Below, in pieces: positions 37,996 through 50,295 of a DNA stretch of 64,000 nt. The position numbers and the translations under genes were made by a program. Every line of letters starts with the position of its first letter. The stretch's first letter is position 1. This DNA comes from Garcia nutans. Its lineage: Eukaryota; Streptophyta; Magnoliopsida; Malpighiales; Euphorbiaceae. The stretch is from NCBI GenBank assembly GCA_947685225.1, contig CANTUV010000011.1, forward strand, positions 64,964,501 to 65,028,500, given 5' to 3'. Under the pieces are notes generated by a model that was not told where the DNA came from, ran no database searches, and saw only the letters and a list, made by a program, of their open reading frames with translations.

Positions 37996-38193
37996 CTAAA
38001 TGTCGCCGGCGGTGGGTGCAGCAATAGTGTGTTCAGTTGTTGTTGTTACAGAGCTTGGATTCTTGTGTGCTTGGCGAGGACATTCCCATTTTCCACTATG
38101 CATCATCCCATTGAAATGGTGCTGTCGACGACTGACGAACAACCCAAACATGGTTCCAAGAACAAATGTGACTGCTGGCTTCATTCTGCTCAT
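37996..38193 (-). CDS. Small hypothetical protein (65 aa)
   Basis: A single-exon ORF that I do not recognise. It has a short hydrophobic stretch near the N-terminus (about residues 5-20, KPAVTFVLGTMFGLFVSRR), then a histidine-rich polar segment and a threonine-rich tail ending AAPTAGDI. This is the shape of a small membrane-inserted or organelle-targeted plant protein. The surrounding DNA (37990-38240) is distinctly less AT-rich than its neighbourhood, which favours coding. It lies 0.6 kb beyond the end of the VAP gene, on the opposite strand. The overlapping plus-strand ORF (38000-38239) is taken to be a shadow. Whether it is expressed is unknown. Confidence 0.42.
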   Translation of the reverse strand: MSRMKPAVTFVLGTMFGLFVSRRQHHFNGMMHSGKWECPRQAHKNPSSVTTTTEHTIAAPTAGDI

Positions 38194-38506
38194 TAATTTT
38201 GCTTATTGTATGTGTTTTACTTTAGATAATCAAAGTTAGATATGAGCCTATTGCATGTTGGGGAGGATTTTATAAATTATATAGTGGTCTGCTTCATTTT
38301 CTTTTACGTGATGACCAAGCGTCCCTGATGTTACTTGAAGGAAAGCTTGATCTCCACTCCAAACTCCATCGCCACCGGTCAAAAATTATACATTTGAAAC
38401 AGTCAATTGGAGCTTAATTAGAAAAGGAAAACAAAATAATAATGTAAACGCACTTTGGGCCTTGCTGAGTGGGCCTTTCACATTTCTTGGATGCTTCTGA
38501 TAAAAT

Positions 38507-38605
38507 ACAAAAAGGGAAAAAATATTATAAATAATTTTAAATTTGTCATATTTATAAATTATTTAACAAAACATCAAAATTTATAAAATATTTATTAAAA
38601 TACCA
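38507..38605. repeat. Left half of the dispersed AT-rich repeat split by a LINE
   Basis: The sequence matches the first part of the repeat at 14461-14712 (GATAAAATACAAAAA, TTTATAAAATATTTATTA). The match resumes after the LINE at 40416. The last ten bases, TAAAATACCA, are nearly repeated (TAAAATATCA) on the other side. Confidence 0.65.
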
Positions 38606-40415
38606 ATTTTTTTTTTTATAATTAAATCGAATTTGTATTACCAAAAGGAAGTTAATACAATCATTTACACTTCAACAAAACACAACTCAATCAATCAAAA
38701 AACTAACCACTGCAAGCCAAACAACAGCCCAGCAGTTTAAAAAATCAGTAAATTCGTATACACTCAGCATTTACAGCTTACCTCACAGCAAAAGCAATAC
38801 CTCTGCAAATTCTCTTTTTCTCAGCACTTTGGTTCTGAAATATTACTCCATTCCTTTCTTTCCAGATACAATAGATTGTAGCCATTCGAGCAATTCTGCT
38901 CATCTTAGCAGTAGTACTTTTGCCAACTGCTTTCCTGGAAAACTAGCTAATGGTTCTTTTCCAATTTAATACACCACCATTAATCTCACATTTAATCAAC
39001 ACCTGCTTCCATATGCTCTTCGAAAATTCTCAATAAAAAAATAAATGTTGCGTAAATTCAGTAGAATTATTACACAAACAGCACCCATCATCTTGCACCA
39101 TATTCCATTTTAATAATCTGCTTTTGGTAGCTAATCTATTCTGAACAGCCAACCAGCATATAAAGCTATGTCTAGGGATAACTCCCTTCCCCCAAATCAG
39201 TTTTCCCCAACTAACAATAGTATTTTTCATTCTCAACTCATTCCAAGCAGATTTCACAGTACATCTACCATAACTGGTTAATCTCCACTTCACTATATCT
39301 TTACTACCTTCCTGAATCCCAAACTTCCTAACCTCAATCCATGCACCGTCAGTAGCCTCATCCATAGGATCATGTAATTTCCAACCTCCATCACTCCACA
39401 CATCTCTTACATTGGTTGCCTTAGGAATATCTGTATAACATACATTTAGCCCAGGAAATCTATCTGTCAGGGACGTAGAAGATGAACAAGAATGAATGAA
39501 GAAGAACTGAAGAAGAAGAGCAATAGAAGAAGAAATGAGAGGAAGAGAAGAAGAAGAAAGGAACGAGAAAAGACAGAATTAGAGAATTAGAGAAATAGTA
39601 GGAAACTTTGTAATTTTCACTCATTGATTAATTGGCTCTGTAATTCAGTACATATATAATGATAAACCAACCATTTCCAATTCTCTATTTCCTATTCTGT
39701 TATTTACTTGGCTAGTGCTGATAATACAGCTCATACTATTCTAACAAACTAACAAAATTCTCTCATTCCTCCATCTGTGCATTTCTCTCCTTGCTCCAAC
39801 TGGCAATGGCTGTCATCATCAACTTTGTCAACTACTGCATTCAGATTCTTCCCTTCTCTTGCGACTTCATTGGACAAGCCCATAAGCAGCTCATTCTTCA
39901 GGCCCAAAGGCTCGTTCTCTTTTTCTAAGGTCATGACACTATCCAAAATACTCAAATCATTAACCCAAGGGATGTGCCAGACCCCCAAATCCCCCTCTCT
40001 CAGTTCATAGCTGAATAGAGGTTTCAATTTGTCTCTCAACTTAACTAAATTCCTCCATACCCAGCTTGCTTATAGAGGCTTAGTAATTCCCTAGTAACTT
40101 AGTCTCTTCAACTTATTCATCCCTACCCATTTAGCCCACAGTAACTCATACTCATGTCTACTAATAGCTGCTTCACTCCAGGACTGCAACTCTTTCACTC
40201 CTAAACCACCATCCATTTTAGGTCTACAAACTACATTCCAAGGTACTACACCATTTTTGGACTCACTACCTGACCCATTCCACAAGAACACTCTACACTT
40301 CCTGTCTATTTCTTTAATGACAGATTTTGATAAGACAAAGATATTACACCAATATACCTGCATGCTTCTTGAAACAGAGTTAATAAGTTGCACTCTATTT
40401 GTACAGGAGAGATGC
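38606..40415 (-). mobile_element. 5'-truncated LINE (L1-type) retrotransposon
   Basis: Read on the minus strand, the element runs from about 40415 to a poly-A tail, seen here as 11 T at 38607-38617. Two ORF remnants match the 3' part of plant LINE ORF2. At 40091-40393 there is post-RT sequence (NGVVPWNVVCRPKMDGGLGV). At 39030-39401 there is the zinc-binding RT-associated domain (SAWNELRMK, then IPRHSFICWLAVQNRLATKS, then CCLCNN). Stops and frameshifts make it inactive. The candidate target duplication is TAAAATACCA / TAAAATATCA (38596-38605 and 40416-40425), with one mismatch. The ORF is interrupted by a solo LTR at 39465-39938. Confidence 0.88.
39465..39938 (-). mobile_element. Solo LTR nested in the LINE
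   Basis: A 474-bp insertion that splits the LINE ORF between its LSILD and DRFPGLN segments. It is flanked on both sides by CTATC (39460-39464 and 39939-39943) and has matching ends: on the minus strand it starts TGTCATGACC and ends CCCTGACA, so TGTCA pairs with TGACA. The TG...CA ends, the 5-bp duplication, an internal TATATATG tract and the absence of gag-pol sequence or a second LTR point to a solo LTR left by recombination. The orientation is inferred from the TATA-like tract and is tentative. Confidence 0.85.
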
Positions 40416-40535
40416 TAAAATATCATATTTTTATTAATTTATGACGAGTTTATAATAAAAAACCTAAAATATTATAATAAAAAATAAAAATTTTAAAAAA
40501 TATGGTAGAGAATGTTATTTTTCTATATATCTTTT
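40416..40535. repeat. Right half of the dispersed AT-rich repeat split by a LINE
   Basis: It continues the repeat begun at 38507-38605, matching the second half of 14461-14712 (GAGTTTATAATAAAA, then AAATTTTAAAAAATATGGT, then AATGTTATTTTTC). Confidence 0.65.
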
Positions 40536-41447
40536 GGTTTAATTTATAAAAAATTTGGAAAGGCATAATTTTTTTTAGCCCTTAAAATTTTTCCTGATTT
40601 GTGTATTAAATTTTTGAATTTTGGAAAGGTGATTTTAAGCCTTGAACTTTATAATTTGATAATTTCGATCCCTTCTTCTGACTTTGATTAAACATGTGAC
40701 CATCATTATTATTAAAATCGCATGACTGATCAGAAAATTAAAGCTGCAATATACTTGTCTCTTGACTACATCAAAATTTCTCATCCCTCAATTCATCCTC
40801 TGGAGAAAAACATTCACCAGCCGCGGAAAATGTACCTCTCTTTCTCCGATCGTTGTAGCTTCTTTTATTTTACCTTTTCCGAGTACTTTCTCCCTAGTTT
40901 TTTTTCAATTTTGAAGTCCCACAAAATTAAGCCATGAAAACTTTAATGAACCAAATTAAGAAAATTCAGTTAACCATTCATTTTAGAAAGGAAAATCAAA
41001 TAAATAACCTCAAATAATCCAAAAAATGATAAAATTCCAAGCAGAAAGATGGAAAAAGAATTTGAAAAACAAAAAAAAACATTTGGTTACTCTCTCTCTC
41101 TCAGCCACACAATAAATTTATAATATCTTAAGTTTTTTGATAAATTTATAAAGAACCCTTAAAATTAAATTAGGAAAATCTTAACATGAAGATGATCCAT
41201 CTTCTCACCTATGGACCAAGATAATTATAAATTTTGATTTGAAAATAAAAATTAATAAAAATTATTTTTTTCAAATATTATAATTATTTTGATTTGAAGA
41301 TATATGTAATATGTGAGCCATAGGCCGAAATCCGAATGTCATTCACATATAATGGCAATAAAAATCGAGCTTCAGTGCCTTATTATTGGCCACAAACATA
41401 CGTTATACCCATGTGATTAGTTGTGCTGTTATTTTCAATTCTAACAC
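40536..41447. other. Intergenic DNA upstream of the first 8-cysteine gene
   Basis: The stretch has no gene that I recognise. The DNA at 40540-40720 looks like a worn transposon fragment without clear ends. Confidence 0.5.
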
Positions 41448-41455
41448 TATAAATA
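41448..41455 (+). promoter_or_regulatory. TATA box of the 8-cysteine gene at 41512
   Basis: TATAAATA lies 64 bp before the ATG, at the start of a short AT-rich leader. Confidence 0.75.
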
Positions 41456-41511
41456 AGCACACATATAACTAGCTAGTATTAAATTAATTTCTCAATCAAA
41501 TAAAAAAAATA

Positions 41512-41901
41512 ATGAATTTCAAGGCTTCTAATAAGGCAGCAACTCTTTTAATTCTCCTTAATCTCATAGCTTTCAGCTGCATTTCATGCAATAAGGTACC
41601 TGCATGTCCTCCAAAACCAAAAGTACCCTCTGTCCCAAGTGCCAAATGTCCTAAAGATACCCTAAAATTTGGTGTTTGTGGGAGCTGGCTAGGGCTGGTT
41701 CATGAGTCTGTTGGGACTAAACCAAGCAAAGAATGTTGTACCCTTATTAAAGGGCTTGCAGATCTTGAAGCTGCACTGTGTTTATGTACTGCTATAAAGG
41801 CCAATGTATTAGGAGTTGTTAAGCTTCAAGTTCCTGTTGCTATTAGTTTGCTTCTTAGTGCTTGTGACAAGAAGATTCCTCAAGGCTTTCAGTGTCCATA
41901 G
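41512..41901 (+). CDS. Hybrid proline-rich / 8-cysteine (lipid-transfer-like) protein
   Basis: A single-exon, 129-residue secreted protein of the DC2.15/pEARLI1-type family, which acts in or at the cell wall and is linked to development and stress. The N-terminal signal peptide covers about residues 1-26 (LLILLNLIAFSCISC). A short proline-containing linker follows (ACPPKPKVPSVPSAKCP). The 8-cysteine motif covers about residues 45-128 with C..C..CC..CXC..C..C spacing: FGVCGSWLGLVHESVG, ECCTLIKGLADLEAALCLCT, AISLLLSAC, IPQGFQCP. The linker is short and proline-poor for the family, and the loop after the second cysteine differs from the usual LGLVNVVVG form. It converges on a related gene at 43048-43458. 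It appears intact. Confidence 0.93.
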   Translation: MNFKASNKAATLLILLNLIAFSCISCNKVPACPPKPKVPSVPSAKCPKDTLKFGVCGSWLGLVHESVGTKPSKECCTLIKGLADLEAALCLCTAIKANVLGVVKLQVPVAISLLLSACDKKIPQGFQCP

Positions 41902-43047
<1,146 letters not shown>

Positions 43048-43458
43048 CTAAGCACACTGGAACCCAGCAGGAACACCCTTTCCACAGTAATTCAAAAGAA
43101 GGCTTAAAGAGATTGGAACATTAAGATTGATACCCAAAATGTTGGCTTTAAGGGCAGTGCAAAGGCAAACAGCAGCTTCAAGGTCAGCAAGCCCTCCAAG
43201 TAAAGGGCAGCATGGCTTCTTTGGTGGAGTTCCCACTACAAGGTGCACTAAATCATTTAGTAAATTAGCACATACCCCTAACTTTAGGGCATGTTTTGGG
43301 CAACTGGCTATAGCTGGTGGTGATGGTGGTGGGTGTTTTGGAGACTTTGGTGATGGTGGTGGCGGACATGGAACATAGTGGGTTGAGCTAACCAAAGTGA
43401 AGAAGAGAAGATTAACAGAAAGAAAAAGAGCAGTGCTTGTAATAGCCTTGGAAGCCAT
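43048..43458 (-). CDS. Hybrid proline-rich / 8-cysteine protein, DC2.15 type
   Basis: A single-exon, 136-residue secreted cell-wall protein. The signal peptide is about residues 1-26 (ALFLSVNLLFFTLVSS). The proline-rich linker is longer than in the neighbour at 41512 (PCPPPPSPKSPKHPPPSPPA). The 8-cysteine motif is canonical: CPKHALKLGVCANLLNDLVH, CCPLLGGLADLEAAVCLCT, ANILGINLNVPISLSLLLNYC, VPAGFQCA. The plus-strand ORF at 43127-43378 is its shadow. With the convergent gene at 41512 it forms a local family pair. The two differ clearly in sequence, so this is not a recent duplication. It appears intact. Confidence 0.96.
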   Translation of the reverse strand: MASKAITSTALFLSVNLLFFTLVSSTHYVPCPPPPSPKSPKHPPPSPPAIASCPKHALKLGVCANLLNDLVHLVVGTPPKKPCCPLLGGLADLEAAVCLCTALKANILGINLNVPISLSLLLNYCGKGVPAGFQCA

Positions 43459-43540
43459 TTTTGGATATTATTACAAACACTACTCAATGGCTCGATATGG
43501 AATATGTTGTTGCTGGTGCTTATAGTGAAGTAGTTTAGGG

Positions 43541-43548
43541 CTTTTATA
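43541..43548 (-). promoter_or_regulatory. TATA box of the 8-cysteine gene at 43458
   Basis: On the minus strand, TATAAAAG lies about 83 bp upstream of the ATG. Confidence 0.75.
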
Positions 43549-45191
43549 GATGGGATTTGTTGCTTGTTAAGATCACACATTACTATGATCACTGGGTTAC
43601 TATAGTTTAATAGTTAATTAAATGACCAAGTGTTTGTCTCATGCAAGATATTGGATCAATTTTACTAACCATCCTCAAATTATTTCACTTATAGTTCAAT
43701 ATCCCTAAACTTTAATTTATTTCAATAAAATATAATTTTATTTTTTTCCATTAAATCTCTAACTACGATTTTCATTTAAGAAATTGTTACATGAATTTTA
43801 CATGGTGTCAGGTGAAGTTATGTGCCATTTTCCCAAATCCATACCAAAAAAAAAATTACTTTACTTGTAATAGTGAATCCAAATGAAATCGAACTAATCA
43901 TTTCCTGACCAAAAAATGAAATTAAGAATTTTACAAGGATATCGAAATTTAGAGATATTAATAATATAAGCGACATAATATATATAGAATTGGACGATAA
44001 ATTTAATCTTATAAAATTTGATAATTTTATTTCTTTTGGTATAGTTTTTGAAAAATAAAAAAAAATTAAATATTAATGTGCACCAATATATTTCCATAAA
44101 TAACAAATTTAATATCATTTCTCCCCAAAAAAAATATGTTAAATATCAAAAAAAGGGATTAAACATTAATAAAAATTTATTAGAGATTAAACATTAAGAA
44201 GAGAACCATGCATGTGAACCATAGCTGGCGATACTGCAACTTGAAGAATAGGCCATCTTCATGTATTTGGAGCTTTGTGTATTTGAATATTTTGCACTCA
44301 CCACCTCTTACAATACGACACTCTTTTTATATTTGTATTCTTTTTTATTGATCGACTACATATGGGTATTTGTCATTTAGGATACGATAAAAATAAACTG
44401 AACTGCCATGCATGATTTCACCAAATATAGCCAAAAGAAATTGCATCGATGATGATGAAATCACTGATTGTTCTTAATTTTTTTAAGCCATAAACTAACT
44501 ATTTTTTTGAAATCATTGAATAAATAATCAATTTTTTCATTCCTAAAATCCTTTCTAGTTCGATCTTAAAGTTCTTAAATTATATTTTAGTTATGCAAAC
44601 TTTTTTCAGACATGTGATTGCCGGCCAGCTAAACTCTATTTGGCGTTCTCGGAACTATTTCTTTTATAGGAAAATGGAAATGGGAATTTTAATGGAAGAA
44701 AAATAAAATTAAGAAATTTTATTGAGAAAAATTGAGATTTAAGAATTTTAATGTGATATTTGGTAAAATTCAAAGACGGTCGGTGAAATTAACTCAAGGA
44801 TTTTGCGTGACTTCTGCTTTTGATAAGATTATTAATCAACTCATAAAAGAAATCTTAAATCTTTAGCCTACATACCTTATGAAGTCAATTTATCACAAGA
44901 TCACTACTTGAAAATGACTATTTGAGAGTGACTAAAGATATGTTTGCCTCAGAGAATTGAAATAGAAATAGGAAACTTCCATTATTTCTATTCTAAAAAG
45001 AGTTTAGACAAGCCCTTGGACCCAATTCTTTCAATCATACAAAGCATTTACAAGTTTTGGCCACAAGCTATCTTCGCTCATTCACCAATAAAAGGTACTA
45101 AAACAAGATTTTCTCCATCTAAAAATGCACAATATAAAATGTTGCATAAAGTGTTATGCTCCCCCCTCACACTCCATGAAATTCAGGTTCA
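43549..45191. other. Intergenic DNA, no gene recognised
   Basis: AT-rich sequence. Short ORFs at 44944-45195 and 45219-45518 overlap the 3' end of the SKA1-like locus on the other strand and are taken as shadows. Confidence 0.6.
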
Positions 45192-47789
45192 CTAGGGCTT
45201 CAGTAGTGTGATTACTCAATGATGCCCAATCCGAGTCTCACCGATGCATCCAAGGTGTCGAAGAACCTGGAAAATATTGAAATGCAGGATCAGTTGATCA
45301 CTTATTATGAGTTGAAAAGAAAGCTATTATCATTTACAATCCTATGCTCAAAACAGCAGCAGCATGATGAGTTTCCGAGACTTTTGTTATCTGGGCCATT
45401 TGCCCAACATACTTGTTATTTTTGTTTGAGCAACTTGAAGGCTCAATACTTCCAAGCAACACAAAGTAACATTAACTGGACAATTCCAAGAATGCTTATG
45501 CTACTAGTGACTCCTTGATCTGAATGGGGCAGAAAATTTTACGACGTAATGAATTATAAAAGAGAGAAAAGGAAAAGAACTCACAGTCAATATAGCTTTT
45601 CCAGTGTTGTCAAGCTTCAATGTTGGCCCTCTGATGTGACTTTCAAGAAAAAAATGTTTTCCTTTTATTGTTTGTCATTGCAATATCCCTTAGTTCCTGC
45701 ACATTTCAATAAAATATTGAAAATAAACACCTACATTGCTTATGAACATAAAAGAAGGGCATTGCCATTAACAATAACACATTTGTATCCAACTGTTTGA
45801 AGCAGAGACATATGCGGCCTTCTGCATCAAGTTTTTTAGTAGAAAATATTAATCTTTATCAGCTTCAGCGGCAACACAGGAAACCCATGCAATGCTGAGA
45901 AGCATTCAACTTTTAATGGAATAAAACACCCCAGAAGTTAAAGGTTCTGTTGCATGGTTATGTTTACTTACCAGGGCTTTTTCCCAAATATTTTCTGCCA
46001 GCTTCAAGAAGAAAAGGATCAAAAGTTAGCAATAAAGATCAACAGTTATCAACACGTGCAATATTAAGAATCCACAAATGGTAGCCACACTAAAATTTGC
46101 AATACCTTCTTCTATGGGGCTGAAATGAGCTGGGCATTTGCTTCGGCATATGCTGCCATGCCATTTATAGCAGCATTGACCTTCTCTAGCGTGAGCCTTC
46201 CTCTCATGTATCTGCAGTGAGGGAAATTCAACAGGGCATTTTATGTGATGCCAGGGAAAATAAATAGACTTCTCTGTCAATCCACTAAGAAAATATTTAA
46301 ATGTGGGCAGAAGTATATAGTTATCCACTAGAAAGTGTCCAGTGGGGCAATTCAAGCATGTACACAATCAATTACAAATAGCATTATACCTGGAGAGAAA
46401 CACTTGTCTATAAATCATGAAATGCTACTTGCTACCCGGTAAACAGCCTACAAATTCTAGCATAACCGAGGATAAAAATCACATTGTTAAAAAGAAATAC
46501 TAGATTAACTCACGATGACAAGGATTCCAGCTCATCAATAGTTATATACCACAATGGTGGAGATGCACGACTCTTTTTCTCCTAGAATTAACAAAAAAAA
46601 GAATAGACATTAAAATAATTTCCTTGTAGCCTCATGTCTTACCTGCAGCAAGTATTTAAAAGAAAGAATAATATTGCGAAATAAGCAGACATTTGCAATG
46701 TTTTCTTTTCTTTAAGTTTTTGCTCTGCACCTTGGTTTTCCAGGTTCATTAATTTACACATACATATAAACCCAGAAAAAGGAGAACAGGTTTGGGTGAT
46801 TGCATTGACCCGTATAAAACACTAATAAAGTCAGTCTCAGATGATTTTGCTTCATCCCCATCATATTGCACATACCTTGGGCAATGGTGCAGACTCATCT
46901 TCTACTTTCAAAGAATCAAATCCAGGCTGTAGATTGGGGGCTTCAGGCAGTACACTGATACAGAAAAGTAGTGCTTAACAATTGAATTACAAACATAGTT
47001 GTTCTTTCAAGGGGAAAAAAAAAGGAGGCTATGTAATAGGCAAGAATATTAATACCTCCTATTTGTATCCAAATTCAATAAGGCCACTCTTTCAGGCAAA
47101 TGTGAGGGAATATGAACAGACATATTCTGCAATTTCTTCTGCTGCTTCAGTGATGCATCAATGCGTTTCTGCAATGAGAATATTAATAAGAAAACACATT
47201 ATGGGTAAAATTAATCAAAAAAATTGAAAACAGTAATTGCATTATATTCAATCTCTATCCATCCTATCCTGACTGCCACATGAGCCTCAGATCGATTCAA
47301 CAATTTAAATCCCAAAATTAGGAAACCTAAATTTAACATTGAAGCCTCAAGTCCATTTCTGATTTTCCTCAGCTTGTGATTTTGAACAATAAACAAATTC
47401 TAAATGAGATTCAAATACAGGAAGTGCAAAGCAAAAAGTTACCTTAGCTTTAGGAATAGCCGCAGTCTCTTCACGCAAGCGATCCTTGATAGCCTGTTTC
47501 TGCATCTCCATTGCCTTCAATGCTGCGTCCACCGCCGACAAATCAGTGATGCTGCTCGCTGCATACACTGCACAGACAAGAGATAGCACATAGCTGAACT
47601 ACATATAGCTTCTAATTTTAATTTCATCTAAGAACAAGACGAATATGAAATTGCGAAGAAAATAATTATCAAAAAAATTCGAGTCGACTCACTGTTTTGG
47701 CCGATAACGAGTTCTTGAAGCTCAACGATTCGAGTATTAAAAGACGATATCAGGGAATCCAACGACGAGGCAGCTTGATTCATAGCCAT
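45192..47789 (-). pseudogene. SKA1: SKA1 kinetochore protein gene, disabled
   Basis: SKA1 is part of the SKA complex that couples kinetochores to spindle microtubules. Nine exons with intact splice borders read as plant SKA1: 47693-47789, 47443-47567, 47056-47168, 46876-46954, 46514-46581, 46106-46211, 45972-46001, 45585-45696 and up to 45266. Typical segments are NQAASSLDSLISSFN, MYAASSITDLSAVDAALKAM, REETAAIPKAK, SPPLWYITIDELESLSS and YMRGRLTLEKVNAAINGMAA. Three changes break it. A TAG lies at 46112-46114 where the family has a Lys/Arg run after LISAP. Exon 8 is 112 nt, two bases short of whole codons, shifting frame before GKHFFLES. A TGA lies at 45216-45218 where an Arg codon (CGA) is expected. 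The first 193 codons stay open, so a truncated N-terminal coiled-coil protein without the C-terminal microtubule-binding domain remains possible. Confidence 0.87.
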
Positions 47790-49071
47790 TTTCTCATAAG
47801 AATCGTATGAACTTCAGGTTTGGAGGTTTTGATTTGGGGGGGAAAAAGGTTTTGAATTTGATTTATTAAAATTAGTAGTATATATGCTTTATACAATTCG
47901 TATAATCATATTCTCATAATCGAGGTTTTTATTAATCGAACGACCTGTCGTTGCTCGTTGGGTTATAAGACACTGCAAGATTTTAGTATTAATCATGGAG
48001 AGGAAAATAATAATAATAATAATAAAATTTCCACATGCATCAACAATAATGTGCGCAAGGTATATTTAATTAAAATTTAACAGATTTTTTCTAAAAATAT
48101 ACATTTAAGGCTAAAATGTATTTCCATAAAAAATAAATTTAACAAATCATAATTTAAAACCTGATTAAAATAAACATTTACTTAATAAATAAATATAATT
48201 TTTAGTCCAAAAAAATTTATTTAAAAATAAATAATAATGTGGTTTTAAAACAATTCTTAAAATTAATTTTAAAAATCTAAAACCTATATATATATATATG
48301 CATATATATAATCTAAAACCTATATATATATATATATGTATATGTATATAAGCCAAGGAAAGAATGAGTGTTATTAGATTGCCACGTCATCAATTTTTAA
48401 AAATATGCTATTTTCTTTTTTTGTATTTTTTAATTAATTTTTTATTTATTTTTAATAATTTATATAAAATTTAAATTTTAATAAATTCAATTAATTTTAC
48501 ATTAATATAATTTCATAATATTAATTAAATAAATTATATTTGTAACTTTTGATCTTTTATAAATTAATTACACATTAATATAATTTAATAATAGTGATTG
48601 ATTTATATATATATTTTTTAGAAATTTAAAAAATTAAAAAAATAGGACCCTTAACATTTACAATAAATTAACTATAAATTAATAATTTATTTATAATAAT
48701 TTATTTATATATTTTTAGAAATTTAGAAAATTAAAAATAAAATACATAACTTTTGATATCTCTAAATTTATTTTTATATTTCTTTTTTTTATTTTTTATT
48801 TTTTTAATAGAATTTATAATTTTTTATAGTAAAAATATATGTACATTTTGTTTTAATTAGTGAACTTGTCAAGTTATAAAATTAAAAAAAATTATATTTA
48901 TTCACTTATATTGTTTTGATAAAATTATCATAAAAATCTAGACAAATATTTTATTTTATATTTTTTATAACAAAATTTATTTTCAATTTAAATATGAATT
49001 ATTTTATATTTATTATTAAATATATTTATTTATATTTTATTATTTTCATCACTGTCAACACATCTAGTGTG

Positions 49072-49078
<7 letters not shown>

Positions 49079-49102
<24 letters not shown>
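49079..49102. repeat. (AT)n microsatellite
   Basis: About 12 AT units following a short GTGTGT run. Confidence 0.88.
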
Positions 49103-50245
49103 TTAAGCGAAGCATTAGCTTGTTTATTCAATAATATTGTTTTGACGGCAGCTTGCAAGTGAGATTGATATATAAAGATATAATGATGTGCCAAATTTTG
49201 GTTGCCTTCGCTAAATGAAATTAATTAGTTAATTAAACTTCTCAATTAATTATATAATTAAGAATTAGGTGATAGGAACTGGCCCAAGGCTTTCACCAAG
49301 TTGTCAAAATTTTAAAAGAATAAATATATTTAGTTTTATTGTCTAATCATATCCGGTTTCGTTTTGAAAAAATGATTTATAATAAAAAAATATTTAATAG
49401 TCTTAAAATTCAGATAAACATTACTGAACAAATCAAATGTAACAGTAAGTATTTAAAATTCCTCTAAAATTATAAAAAGTGGACCCTGTGTATATATATT
49501 TATATGAATGAGCTACAGTCTTCGTAAAATTTGCCTACATTATCATTAATGAACATATCTTCTTGTTTTTTTTTTCTTTTTCAAATTTTATAGTCTTCTC
49601 TATCTGTTACTGAATCAAATTCAATATATCTTGCTATAACTCAAACAAACAAGCAAGCATTCATGCCCATAACTGCTTATGTATGATGCATGCATATATA
49701 TATATATATATACGGGCATGCAAAACCAGAGAAGATTGTCAAGCATTAAATCTTTTTAATTAGTATATATTTAATTACGTTTTGTGTGTATATATTTTGA
49801 AACAGCTATTTAAATGAATCTTGATACACATATATTGATCTCTTGTATTGAGAAGAATAAGATGAAGAAGAACAAGATATTTAACGTTTTGATGTACATT
49901 AATTAACGTTCTGGTGGTGCCGTCCACATTATGCAAAAAAAAAAAAATTAATCGGAGGATTGATAGTTAATTATAAACAGGAACATATACATATAGATAT
50001 ATAATATAGCATACAGTTATCTTTTGTATAATTTTCCATAGTTATATTTATATGGTGACAATGAGAGCTAGAAGCCTAGGGTTTGTCATAGTGACAGACC
50101 CTTTGATCAGTTCCTGATTACAATGTCAATTTATATTAATTTGATGAAAACTTTCACATGATAATTACTAAATAAGAAAACCCTCAAAGGTAAGAAATTA
50201 AAGAGATAATAATTAATAAGTTTCATACAAAGGTAGCAAAATTGG

Positions 50246-50291
50246 TATATATATATATATATATATATTATATTATATATGTGTGTGTGTT
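50246..50291. repeat. Compound (AT)n(GT)n microsatellite
   Basis: AT units, a short TATTATA break, then about six GT units, ending five bases before the stop codon of the RGF-like gene. Confidence 0.88.
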
Positions 50292-50295
50292 TCAG

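Larger units (their letters stand above)
47790..50295. other. AT-rich intergenic region
   Basis: Very AT-rich. It contains a pair of related units around 48267-48350 (AATCTAAAACC followed by TA runs) and TA microsatellites at 49079-49102 and 50246-50268, the last passing into a GT run to 50291 just beyond the RGF stop codon. No gene is seen. Confidence 0.7.

Noticed and set aside
43127..43378. Plus-strand glycine-rich ORF
   Set aside because: It is the antisense of the proline-rich linker of the gene at 43048-43458.
45219..45518. 99-residue plus-strand ORF near the SKA1 3' end
   Set aside because: It overlaps the antisense of the last SKA1 exon and its intron, with no family similarity of its own.
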